Below are positions 53,603-61,854 of a DNA stretch of 64,000 nucleotides, piece after piece; within the stretch, counting starts at the first letter, position 1; every line of letters starts with the position of its first letter. A program made the position numbers and the translations under genes. The DNA lies in assembly GCA_000955795.1 (NCBI GenBank), contig JYOB01000004.1:80702-144701 (forward strand), written 5' to 3'. This DNA is from Burkholderiaceae bacterium 26. GTDB taxonomy: Bacteria; Pseudomonadota; Gammaproteobacteria; Burkholderiales; Burkholderiaceae. The notes below the pieces were generated by a model that was not told the origin of the DNA, made no database searches, and worked only from the letters and a program-made list of their open reading frames with translations.

Positions 53603-56179
53603 ATGCCCACTCCTTTACCTCCGCAGAATTCCGGCGTTCGTCCGCCCATCATGCTTGTCCCCTCCCACGCTTCGCAGGACCCGGCCGCCCAGTCCGAGCC
53701 GCCAACGCCTGCCGCGCCTGCGCCCATTTCCGCAAACGCGTCTGAATCGCTTTCAGACGAAATCGTGCGCCCGAACATGCCCCGCCGCCTGTGGCTGACG
53801 CGCCTGGGCCGGCTGTGGTCGACCAACTGGTTCATGTTCATCCCGCTGGTCGCAATCGTCCTGTTTGCCGGCGCGATGATTTTCATCCTGTATCAGTTGC
53901 ACGCCACCGAGGTGCAGCAGCAGCGCGATGCCCTCTACCGTGATGCCGCCTGGGCCGAGCAGAAGGTGCGCCTGTCCCTGCAAAGCAATCAGGATCAAGT
54001 GGCCGCCCTGGCGCGCGATATCGGTGCCGCGCAGCTTGATCCGAGCGCCTACCGCGATGCCGCCCGCCAGCTCTTGCGCGAGAACCCTGAACTGGTCTTC
54101 ATCAACTGGCTCGATGCCACGCGTCGCCCGCGCTGGGCGTTCCCGGCCACCTCCGAGTTCACCGCGCGCGTGCGCGAAACGCGCGACCATCCGCTCGAGC
54201 CCGAAATCCAGTCCGCCTACGACGCCGCCCGTGAAACGCAGCGCGCCGTCTATTCGCGCCCCATCCAGAACGAGCGCGGCGAGAGCTTCATGCTCATGGA
54301 AGTGCCGATCGTGCGCGACAACGAGTTCCTGGGCACGGTGGGCGCCATGTATTCGGTCACGGGCATCCTCACGCAACTGCTGCCGGGCGAGCTGACCGAC
54401 CGCTACCGCTTCTCGCTGGTCGACAAGAACAACGTGATCCGCGCGAGCACATCGTTGCGACCAGTGCCCAAGGCGGCCGCATCGTACGAGGTGCTTCTGG
54501 ATCCGCCAGGGCATTCGCTGTCGCTGCGGGCTGAGGCGTATCCGGCACCGTCCAACCTGCCCAACAACATGCTGATGTGGCTGGTGGCCGGCCTGTCGTG
54601 CTTCGTGATCTGGAGCCTGTGGAGCGTGTGGCGCCACACCAGCCGCCGCTCCGAAGCGCAGCGCGCACTGCTGGCGGAAACGTCGTTCCGCCGCGCCATG
54701 GAAAACTCCATGGTGATCGGTATGCGCTCGCTCGACCTCAACGGCCGCATCACCTACGTGAACCCCGCGTTCTGCCGCATGATCGGCTGGACCGAAGCCG
54801 AACTGGTCGGCCGCATGCCGCCGTTCCCGTATTGGCCGCCCAATGAAATCGGCGAGATGCAGAAGCACATCGAACTGACCCTGCGCGGCAAGGCACCTGC
54901 CAACGGCATGGAATTGCGCATGATGCGCCGCGACGGCACGAGCTTCTATGCGCGGATGTACGTCTCGCCGCTCATCGACGCACGCGGCCGGCACACCGGT
55001 TGGATGAGCTCCATCACGGACATCACCGAGCCCAAGCGCGCCCGCGAAGACCTGGCCGCCGCGCACGACCGCTTCACCACGGTGCTGGAGAGCCTGGACG
55101 CGGCCGTGTCGGTGCTGTCGACCGATAAGGCCGAGCTGCTGTTCGCCAACCGCTATTACCGCCAGCTTTTCGGCTGGGAAGCGTTCGGCCACCTGCAGCT
55201 CTCCGGCAACGACGTCAACACGGAAGACGTTTCCAGCGATGCACTTGACCTGGTGGATGCCTACGCCGGCCTGCCAGCCTCTGAACTGACCCCGCACGCG
55301 GCAGATGCACGTGAAATCTACGTGCCATCGATGCAGAAGTGGTTTGAAGTTCGGCGCCGCTACATCCAGTGGGTCGACGGCCACCTCGCGCAGATGCAGA
55401 TCGCCACCGACATCACCGTACGCAAGGCCGCTGAAGAAATGACCCGCCAGCACGAAGAACGCATCCAGTTCACCAGCCGCCTGACGACGATGGGTGAGAT
55501 GGCCTCGTCGCTGGCTCACGAACTGAACCAGCCGCTGGCTGCCATCAACAACTACTGCATGGGTGCGGTCGGGCGCCTGAAGTCCGGGCGGAGCACGCCG
55601 GAAGAGCTGATCCCGGTGCTGGAAAAGACCTCCGCCCAGGCCGTGCGCGCTGGCACCATCATCCAGCGCATTCGCGGCTTCGTGAAACGCAGCCAGCCGC
55701 AACGGCGCGAATCCGACCTGCGCGACATCGTGGCCGACGCGGTGGGTCTGGCCGAACTCGAAGCCACCCGCCGCGGCATCACCATCCTCACGCGCCTGCC
55801 GGGCGATCTGCCTCATCTGTATGTCGATCCGGTGCTGATCGAGCAGGTGCTCGTCAACTTGCTCAAGAACGCCGCCGAAGCCATGGCCGCCCACCCGCGC
55901 CTGCGCGCCGCCAGCGTCCTGCGCCTGCACGCCAACCTGATCAACGACCCGGAAAATTCCGTGCTGATCGAGGTGATCGACCAGGGCCCGGGCGTGGACG
56001 ACAGCACCAAGGAGCGGTTGTTCGAACCGTTCTTCAGTACCAAATCCGACGGCATGGGCATGGGACTGAATATCTGCCGCTCCATCATAGAATCCCACCT
56101 CGGCAGGCTTTGGGTAGAAAACAATGCCGATGGCATCGGCTGTACGTTTAAAATCATCCTGCCGCTGAATCCGCTGTAA
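53603..56179 (+). CDS. Membrane-bound PAS sensor histidine kinase
   Basis: 858 aa. Pro/Ala-rich cytoplasmic start; TM1 at about 77-97; periplasmic sensor domain of about 225 residues; TM2 at about 322-344; two PAS domains (about 365-480 and 490-610); HisKA with H639 in L-A-H-E-L-N-Q-P-L; HATPase with N-L-L-K-N-A-A-E-A and G-M-G-M-G-L. The layout resembles DctB/DctS or TodS/FixL-type kinases. Together with the adjacent regulator it forms a two-component system divergent from the PDH operon; signal unknown, an organic acid is a reasonable guess. Confidence 0.88.
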   Translation: MPTPLPPQNSGVRPPIMLVPSHASQDPAAQSEPPTPAAPAPISANASESLSDEIVRPNMPRRLWLTRLGRLWSTNWFMFIPLVAIVLFAGAMIFILYQLHATEVQQQRDALYRDAAWAEQKVRLSLQSNQDQVAALARDIGAAQLDPSAYRDAARQLLRENPELVFINWLDATRRPRWAFPATSEFTARVRETRDHPLEPEIQSAYDAARETQRAVYSRPIQNERGESFMLMEVPIVRDNEFLGTVGAMYSVTGILTQLLPGELTDRYRFSLVDKNNVIRASTSLRPVPKAAASYEVLLDPPGHSLSLRAEAYPAPSNLPNNMLMWLVAGLSCFVIWSLWSVWRHTSRRSEAQRALLAETSFRRAMENSMVIGMRSLDLNGRITYVNPAFCRMIGWTEAELVGRMPPFPYWPPNEIGEMQKHIELTLRGKAPANGMELRMMRRDGTSFYARMYVSPLIDARGRHTGWMSSITDITEPKRAREDLAAAHDRFTTVLESLDAAVSVLSTDKAELLFANRYYRQLFGWEAFGHLQLSGNDVNTEDVSSDALDLVDAYAGLPASELTPHAADAREIYVPSMQKWFEVRRRYIQWVDGHLAQMQIATDITVRKAAEEMTRQHEERIQFTSRLTTMGEMASSLAHELNQPLAAINNYCMGAVGRLKSGRSTPEELIPVLEKTSAQAVRAGTIIQRIRGFVKRSQPQRRESDLRDIVADAVGLAELEATRRGITILTRLPGDLPHLYVDPVLIEQVLVNLLKNAAEAMAAHPRLRAASVLRLHANLINDPENSVLIEVIDQGPGVDDSTKERLFEPFFSTKSDGMGMGLNICRSIIESHLGRLWVENNADGIGCTFKIILPLNPL

Positions 56180-56218
56180 TCGTTTTTAAAACATAGAACG
56201 TAGACCGAGGACTCCTCC

Positions 56219-56854
56219 ATGAGCACAACGCCCGCCGCAGTTGCGCCGCGCAACGAAACCGTGTTCGTCGTCGATGACGATGAAGCCATGCGTGACTCGT
56301 TGACGTGGCTGCTCGAAGGCAACGGCTACACCGTCCGCACCTACCGCAGTGCCGAAGAATTCCTGGTCGACGACAAGCGTGGCGAAGGCGTCGGCTGTCT
56401 GATCCTCGACGTGCGCATGCAAGGCATGAGCGGGCCCGAGCTGCAAGATCGCCTGCTGGCCGAAAACAGCCGCATGCCGATCGTTTTCGTCACGGGCCAC
56501 GGCGACGTGCCGATGGCCGTGTCGACCATGAAGAAAGGCGCGGTCGACTTCATCGAAAAGCCGTTCGACGAATCCGAACTGCGCGAGCTGGTTGAACGCA
56601 TGCTCAGCAAGGCCCGCAGCGAAGACTCTGTCGCCCGCGAGCAAAAAGCCGCCAAGGACCTGCTCGGCCGCCTGACCACACGCGAGCAGCAAGTGCTGGA
56701 GCGTATCGTCGCCGGCCGTCTGAACAAACAGATTGCCGACGATCTGGGCATTTCCATCAAGACGGTGGAAGCGCACCGCGCCAACATCATGGAAAAGCTC
56801 AACGTGAACACGGTGGCAGACCTGCTGCGCCTGGCCCTGTCGCGCAACGCCTGA
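56219..56854 (+). CDS. FixJ/NarL-type response regulator
   Basis: 211 aa. Receiver domain with acidic V-D-D-D-E, phospho-acceptor D64 in L-I-L-D-V-R-M, and the Lys in I-E-K-P-F-D; LuxR-type HTH in L-T-T-R-E-Q-Q-V-L through S-I-K-T-V-E-A-H-R. GGACTCCTCC precedes the ATG. It follows the kinase by 39 bp and is its partner. Possible targets include aceE and nearby genes; this is inference from position. Confidence 0.9.
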   Translation: MSTTPAAVAPRNETVFVVDDDEAMRDSLTWLLEGNGYTVRTYRSAEEFLVDDKRGEGVGCLILDVRMQGMSGPELQDRLLAENSRMPIVFVTGHGDVPMAVSTMKKGAVDFIEKPFDESELRELVERMLSKARSEDSVAREQKAAKDLLGRLTTREQQVLERIVAGRLNKQIADDLGISIKTVEAHRANIMEKLNVNTVADLLRLALSRNA

Positions 56855-56919
56855 TTGGCCGCAGGGATGGCCAAGTGCCCATCAGGGCGATCAGGGCGGC
56901 TGGAAGGAAGGCGGCGATT

Positions 56920-56925
56920 TATAAT
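56920..56925 (+). promoter_or_regulatory. Possible folD promoter (-10 TATAAT)
   Basis: TATAAT within the palindrome GCGATT-TAT-AATCGC, 32 bp before the folD ATG. No -35 match is seen. Confidence 0.4.
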
Positions 56926-56957
56926 CGCGGTTTGCCCTCTCCCTCCTCCGCCCAGCC

Positions 56958-57827
56958 ATGACCGCCCAACTCATTGACGGCAACGCGCTTGCCAAACAAC
57001 TCCGTGCCGAGGCCGCGCAACGCGCCGCCGCCCTGACCGCGCGTGGCCACCAGCCCGGCCTCGCCGTGATCCTCGTCGGCGAAGACCCTGCCAGCCAGGT
57101 CTACGTGCGCAACAAGATCAAGGCGTGCGAAGACAACGGCTTTCTGTCCAGCTTCGACCGCTACCCCGCTGACCTGTCCGAAGCCGACCTGCTCGGCCGC
57201 ATCGACGCGCTGAACCGCGACCCGCGCATCCACGGCATCCTGGTCCAACTGCCGCTGCCCAAGCATATCGACAGCCACAAGGTGCTCGAAGCCATCGCGC
57301 CCGAGAAGGACGTCGATGGTTTCCACGTGGCCAATGCCGGTGCTCTGATGACGGGCGCCCCGCTGTTCCGCCCCTGCACGCCGTACGGCTGCATGAAGAT
57401 GCTGGAATCGATCAACTACCCGGTGCGCGGTGCCAATGCGGTGGTGGTCGGTGCCTCGAACATCGTCGGCAAGCCGATGGCGATGCTGCTGCTGCAAGCC
57501 GGCGCCACCATCACGATCTGCAACAGCAAGACGCGCGACCTAGCCGCGCACACGCGTGAGGCCGACATCATCGTGGCCGCCGTGGGCCGCCGCAACATCA
57601 TCACCGCCGACATGGTCAAGCCGGGCGCCGTCGTCATCGATGTGGGCATGAACCGCGACGATGCCGGCAAGCTGTGCGGCGACGTCGACTTTGCCGGCGT
57701 CAAGGAAGTTGCTGGCTACATTACGCCCGTGCCGGGCGGTGTCGGCCCCATGACGATCACGATGCTGCTGATCAACACCCTGGAAGCAGCCGAGCGCGCC
57801 GCTGAAGGAGCCGCGCTGGCGGCGTAA
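56958..57827 (+). CDS. folD: Methylenetetrahydrofolate dehydrogenase / cyclohydrolase FolD
   Basis: Bifunctional one-carbon enzyme. 289 aa with the catalytic Tyr/Lys in Y-V-R-N-K-I-K, the motif [27 protein letters not shown] as cofactor loop and the end P-G-G-V-G-P-M-T. Normal length. A terminator lies 28 bp after the stop. Confidence 0.96.
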   Translation: MTAQLIDGNALAKQLRAEAAQRAAALTARGHQPGLAVILVGEDPASQVYVRNKIKACEDNGFLSSFDRYPADLSEADLLGRIDALNRDPRIHGILVQLPLPKHIDSHKVLEAIAPEKDVDGFHVANAGALMTGAPLFRPCTPYGCMKMLESINYPVRGANAVVVGASNIVGKPMAMLLLQAGATITICNSKTRDLAAHTREADIIVAAVGRRNIITADMVKPGAVVIDVGMNRDDAGKLCGDVDFAGVKEVAGYITPVPGGVGPMTITMLLINTLEAAERAAEGAALAA

Positions 57828-57854
57828 GCTTCACCTTGATCCAGTTGGAAACGG

Positions 57855-57893
57855 AAAAAGCGTCCCCACCTCTTGGATCGGACGCTTTTTTTG
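57855..57893 (+). terminator. folD terminator
   Basis: AAAAAGCGTCC (57855-57865) / GGACGC (57880-57885) followed by seven T. Confidence 0.88.
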
Positions 57894-57921
57894 TCCCCCG
57901 AATTTCTCTACCGAGCCTGCC

Positions 57922-60036
57922 ATGACCGACATTTCGCCCAAGGTTGCCACCCCGGCCAACAATCCGCTGCTCGATTTTTCTGGTCTGCCGCGCTTTGCGG
58001 ACATCCGCCCCGAACACATCACACCGGCCGTCGACATGTTGCTTGAGCGTGCCGCATCGGCGGTCGCGCAGGTCAAAGACCCTGCAACGCCTGTGAGCTG
58101 GAACACCGTCGTTACCGCACTGGAAGACGCGACCGAGCCGCTGGGCCGCGCCTGGGGCATCGTCAGCCACCTGAGCGCCGTCGCCGACACGCCGGAGCTG
58201 CGTGAGGCCCATGCCGCCAATCTGCCGCGCGTGACCGAGTTCTGGTCGGGCCTGGGTCAGGATCTGGAACTGTTCGAGAAGTACAAGGCGATTGCCGACA
58301 GCGCGGAATACGCCACCCTGTCGCCCGCCCGCAAAAAACTGCTTGAGAACGAGTTGCGCGGCTTCCGCCTGGGCGGCGCGGAGTTGCCCGAAGACCAGAA
58401 ACCGCGCTTTGCGGCCATTCAGGAACAGCAGGCGCAACTGACCAAGGCCTTCAGCGACCACGTCCTGGATGCGACCAACGCCTACGCGCTCGTCATCGAC
58501 GACGAAGCCCGCCTCGCCGGCCTGCCCGACGACGCCAAACAAGCGGCACAGGAAGCGGCGCGCCGCGACAATCCCGACGCGACTGGCTGGAAGTTCTCCC
58601 TGCATTTCCCGTCGTACTTCCCGGTGCTGCAATACGCAGACGATCGCGCACTGCGCCGCACGCTGTACGAAGCCAACGTCACGCGCGCGTCCGAACTGGG
58701 CGCTCAGTACGGCAGCGGCAAGGCCGAGTGGGACAATACCGCCAACATGGCCGAACAGCTCACGCTGCGCACCGAAGAAGCGCACATGCTCGGCTATCGC
58801 AATTTCGGCGAGGTGTCGCTCGTGCCGAAGATGGCCGATTCGCCCGAAGACGTGCTGCGCTTCCTGGGTGAACTGGCCGACCGCGCCCGCCCGTTTGCCG
58901 AAAAGGATTGGGAAGAACTCCAGGCATTCGCCAAGACCACGCTCGGCATCGACAAGCTCGAACCGTGGGACATGGCCTACGCGTCGGAAAAGCTGCGCGA
59001 GGCACGCTACGCATTCTCCGAGCAGGAGGTGAAGCAGTATTTCCCAGAACCCGCGGTGCTGGACGGCCTGTTCAATGTTGTGCAGACGTTGTTCTCGGTG
59101 AAAATTCAGCCGGAGGCGGCCGAGGTATGGCACCCGGACGTACGCTTTTTCCGTGTCGAATCTGCCCAGGGCGAGTTGCTCGCACAGTTCTACATCGACC
59201 TGTACGCGCGCGAAGGCAAGCGTGGCGGTGCGTGGATGGACGACGCACGCGGCCGCAGGCTGCTGGGCGAAGCGGGCGTGCAAACCCCGGTGGCCTACCT
59301 CACCTGCAACTTCTCCGGCCCGGTCGGCAACAAACCCGCGCTGTTCACCCACGACGAGGTCATCACCCTCTTCCACGAGTTCGGTCACGGCCTGCACCAC
59401 ATGCTCACGCAGGTGGATGAGCTGGGCGTGTCGGGCATCAACGGGGTGGAATGGGACGCGGTGGAACTACCGTCGCAGTTCATGGAGAACTTCTGCTGGG
59501 AATGGGAAGTGCTCTCGCGCATGACGCGCCATGTGAATTCCGGCGAACCGCTGCCACGCAAGCTGTACGACAGCATGCTCGCCGCGAAGAACTTCCAGAA
59601 CGGCATGGCGACGCTGCGCCAGATCGTGTTCTCGACGTTCGACATGCACTTGCACACGGACTTCGACCCCAAGGGCAAGACGTCGGTGCTGGAGTTGTCG
59701 CGCCAGATCAACAATCGCTTCCACGTGGTGCCGCAGGCCGAGCTGTCACGCTGGCCGAACACGTTCAGCCACATCTTTGCGGGTGGCTATGCGGCTGGCT
59801 ATTACAGCTACAAGTGGGCCGAGGTGCTGTCGGCAGATGCCTATGCGGCGTTTGAAGAGGCCAGCAAGCTGGGCGGCTCAGTGCTCGATGCGGAAACTGG
59901 CGCACGCTATCGCCGCGAAGTGCTGGCCGTTGGTGGCAGCCGACCGGCCATCGACTCGTTCACGGCTTTCCGCGGCCGCGCGCCGAGCATCGATGCACTG
60001 CTGCGCCATGGCGGCATGATGTCGGAAGCCGCGTAA
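57922..60036 (+). CDS. prlC: Oligopeptidase A (M3 family metallopeptidase)
   Basis: Cytoplasmic zinc peptidase that degrades short peptides including cleaved signal peptides. 704 aa with the metal site H485-E-F-G-H489 and the second ligand in the E-x-x-x-D region downstream (V-E-L-P-S-Q-F-M-E-N). Start M-T-D-I-S-P-K at 57922. It stands just before the integrase island; in related genomes an exodeoxyribonuclease III gene is expected next. Confidence 0.94.
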   Translation: MTDISPKVATPANNPLLDFSGLPRFADIRPEHITPAVDMLLERAASAVAQVKDPATPVSWNTVVTALEDATEPLGRAWGIVSHLSAVADTPELREAHAANLPRVTEFWSGLGQDLELFEKYKAIADSAEYATLSPARKKLLENELRGFRLGGAELPEDQKPRFAAIQEQQAQLTKAFSDHVLDATNAYALVIDDEARLAGLPDDAKQAAQEAARRDNPDATGWKFSLHFPSYFPVLQYADDRALRRTLYEANVTRASELGAQYGSGKAEWDNTANMAEQLTLRTEEAHMLGYRNFGEVSLVPKMADSPEDVLRFLGELADRARPFAEKDWEELQAFAKTTLGIDKLEPWDMAYASEKLREARYAFSEQEVKQYFPEPAVLDGLFNVVQTLFSVKIQPEAAEVWHPDVRFFRVESAQGELLAQFYIDLYAREGKRGGAWMDDARGRRLLGEAGVQTPVAYLTCNFSGPVGNKPALFTHDEVITLFHEFGHGLHHMLTQVDELGVSGINGVEWDAVELPSQFMENFCWEWEVLSRMTRHVNSGEPLPRKLYDSMLAAKNFQNGMATLRQIVFSTFDMHLHTDFDPKGKTSVLELSRQINNRFHVVPQAELSRWPNTFSHIFAGGYAAGYYSYKWAEVLSADAYAAFEEASKLGGSVLDAETGARYRREVLAVGGSRPAIDSFTAFRGRAPSIDALLRHGGMMSEAA

Positions 60037-60058
60037 CTGCCCGCTCCGCCGCCAGGGC

Positions 60059-60095
60059 AACGCCGCTTCGTGCCTAGCGCCGAGGCGGCGTTTTT
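60059..60095 (+). terminator. prlC terminator
   Basis: AACGCCGC (60059-60066) / GCGGCGTT (60085-60092) then TTT; 22 bp after the stop. Confidence 0.75.
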
Positions 60096-60186
60096 CATTC
60101 GAGCCCGCAGCGCTTGATGGCACAATATCGCACCCCTGAACGGCGCCAAACTGTGCGCCGTCGCCATTTGCAAGGACCGAGCCCTC

Positions 60187-60273
60187 ATGCGAGTCGCTAC
60201 CTGCGACCTCAATCGGTGCCTCGCTACATCCCACCCCGTTCCACCCCCGCCAGCAGGCCCTCTAAAGGCTTGA
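60187..60273 (+). pseudogene. Possible decapitated start of an exodeoxyribonuclease III gene
   Basis: An ATG with AAGGA 11 nt upstream and a CACAAT-type hexamer at about 60121 opens the frame M-R-V-A-T-C-D-L-N-R and stops after 28 codons. XthA proteins start M-[RK]-[IV]-A-T-W-N-[VL]-N-S-[LI]; the first five residues and the Asn agree, then similarity is lost. This is best read as the 5' end of the next host gene left at the edge of the insertion. It is short, so the call rests mainly on the position after prlC and the intact start signals. Confidence 0.4.
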
Positions 60274-60321
60274 ACCCCGCTCTCTCAGCGTGCCACCATG
60301 CGCCCCCACATCACGCACACA

Positions 60322-60371
60322 GTGGGTAGCTAGGTGGGTAGCCAGACCGCCACCACTGCCTAGCTACCCAC
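60322..60371. repeat. 13-bp inverted repeat upstream of the integrase
   Basis: GTGGGTAGCTAGG (60322-60334) and CCTAGCTACCCAC (60359-60371) are exact complements. GTGGGTAGC is also repeated directly at 60334-60342. Such arrays can be recombinase arm sites or an operator for the integrase gene; the loop is 24 nt. Confidence 0.65.
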
Positions 60372-60391
60372 CCAACGAGAGGGTCGGCACA

Positions 60392-61684
60392 GTGGCAAAA
60401 CTCACGCATCTGCTCAGCGACATCCAGATCCGCGCATGGATGGCGAAAGGCGAGCCCATCGCTCGCTCTGATGGCGACGGGCTGACATTCACGCTTTCCA
60501 ATGCTGGCACGGCCACTTGGGTTCTGCGTTATCGCATCGGGAACGGCCGACGCCGTGAGCTCACCATCGGCAACTATCCGGACATCTCTCTTGCAGCCGC
60601 CCGCGAGAAGGCCCGGGCCGCTCGCGTCGCCATCGACGAGGGGCGCGATCCCGCCGTCGAGAAGCAAGAGGAGAAGACCCGCATTCAGGCGGCATGGACC
60701 GTGCGCGAGCTGGTCGCCAACTACCGGGAAAAGTGCCTACTCCCTGCCGGGTTGGCACAAGAGACGATCGACTACCGCAACCGCGACTACGACCAGGTCA
60801 TCCTGCCCTACTTGGGCGCTCGCCAAATCCAGCGCGTAACGTCCATCGACATTGTGTCGATGATGACGGACTGCAACCGTAAGTGGTCGGCATCCAAGCG
60901 CCTTCTCACGTCCGTTTCCCAACTGTTCGACCACGCCTGCGGCTTGAAGATCATCCCGGCGAATCCCTGCACGGGCATCAAGCTCTCCGCGATCAAAGGC
61001 CCTAGGCCGCCAATTCGCCGGCGCGTCATGCTGCTCGAGGAAGAGCTGCGCCAACTGCTGCCTGACATCGATCTGATCGGCACGGAGAACGCCCTGGCGT
61101 TCCGCATCCTGCTCGCAACCTGTGTCCGCGGCATCGAGCTGGCCAAGGCCAAGAAAGAGCATGTCTACCTCGACCGGGCCGTTTGGTGGGTGCCGGACGA
61201 GTCGGTGAAAACGCGGAAAGGCTTCCTTGTACCGCTCACGCCGCCAGTGATCGAATGGTTCCGGAGGCTGATCGAGCTCTCTGGCGAGTCGATCTACGTG
61301 CTGCCGGCGCGTCACGAGCGGCGGCGACGCAATCAAGGATGCGACACCCATGTCTGCCAAACCACGCTTTGGGCAGCGATCCGCCGCGCCTTCGATCGAC
61401 ATGACCTTGAGATTCGCCGGTTCACGCCGCACGACACCCGGTCGACCGCAAAGGGGCACATGCGAAATATGGGCGTCTCGCGCGAGATCTCGGAGCTGGC
61501 CCTCAACCACACCCTAAAAGGTATGGAGGCCATCTACGACGTGCGAGAGGAGATTCCCGAGCGCCGGGAAGCCTTGGAGCGGTGGACGGCATTCCTTTGC
61601 GCCTGCGAAAGCGGAGCGCCCACGCCAGAGTTCGTGAAGGGCTTCCGAAACAGCAATGTCATTCCGATGCTGTCCGTTGCCTAA
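60392..61684 (+). CDS. int: Tyrosine recombinase / phage-type integrase
   Basis: 430 aa, P4/DUF4102-type integrase. N-terminal arm-binding domain (about 15-90, G-D-G-L-T-F-T-L and L-T-I-G-N-Y-P-D-I-S-L-A-A-A-R), core-binding domain to about 200, catalytic domain with R246, H347-x-x-R350, H373 and the nucleophile Y382. All catalytic residues are present, so it is probably active. The GTG at 60392 with GAGAGGG upstream is chosen; the longer frame crosses the inverted repeat. It carries the integrating element into the site after prlC. Confidence 0.93.
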   Translation: MAKLTHLLSDIQIRAWMAKGEPIARSDGDGLTFTLSNAGTATWVLRYRIGNGRRRELTIGNYPDISLAAAREKARAARVAIDEGRDPAVEKQEEKTRIQAAWTVRELVANYREKCLLPAGLAQETIDYRNRDYDQVILPYLGARQIQRVTSIDIVSMMTDCNRKWSASKRLLTSVSQLFDHACGLKIIPANPCTGIKLSAIKGPRPPIRRRVMLLEEELRQLLPDIDLIGTENALAFRILLATCVRGIELAKAKKEHVYLDRAVWWVPDESVKTRKGFLVPLTPPVIEWFRRLIELSGESIYVLPARHERRRRNQGCDTHVCQTTLWAAIRRAFDRHDLEIRRFTPHDTRSTAKGHMRNMGVSREISELALNHTLKGMEAIYDVREEIPERREALERWTAFLCACESGAPTPEFVKGFRNSNVIPMLSVA

Positions 61685-61854
61685 ATCACTCTCGCGGAAG
61701 CAGTGGGGAGATAACCCGGCGCACCCATCTCAACGGACCGCGGCTCTTGGACAATGCCCATCTTTCTCTCGATTATCATTACGAGCGACGCCGCCATCGT
61801 ACCAAAATAAAAAATCGCAAGGGTTAGGCCGCACTAAGTCCAAAGGGGGCAACT

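Noticed and set aside
53753..56098. Minus-strand open frame of 781 codons opposite the histidine kinase
   Set aside because: Antisense shadow: no recognisable motifs, and the plus-strand kinase is complete.
60114..60329. 71-codon frame between prlC and the integrase
   Set aside because: Pro/Arg/His-rich translation typical of GC-rich non-coding DNA; the other frame at 60187 has better start signals.
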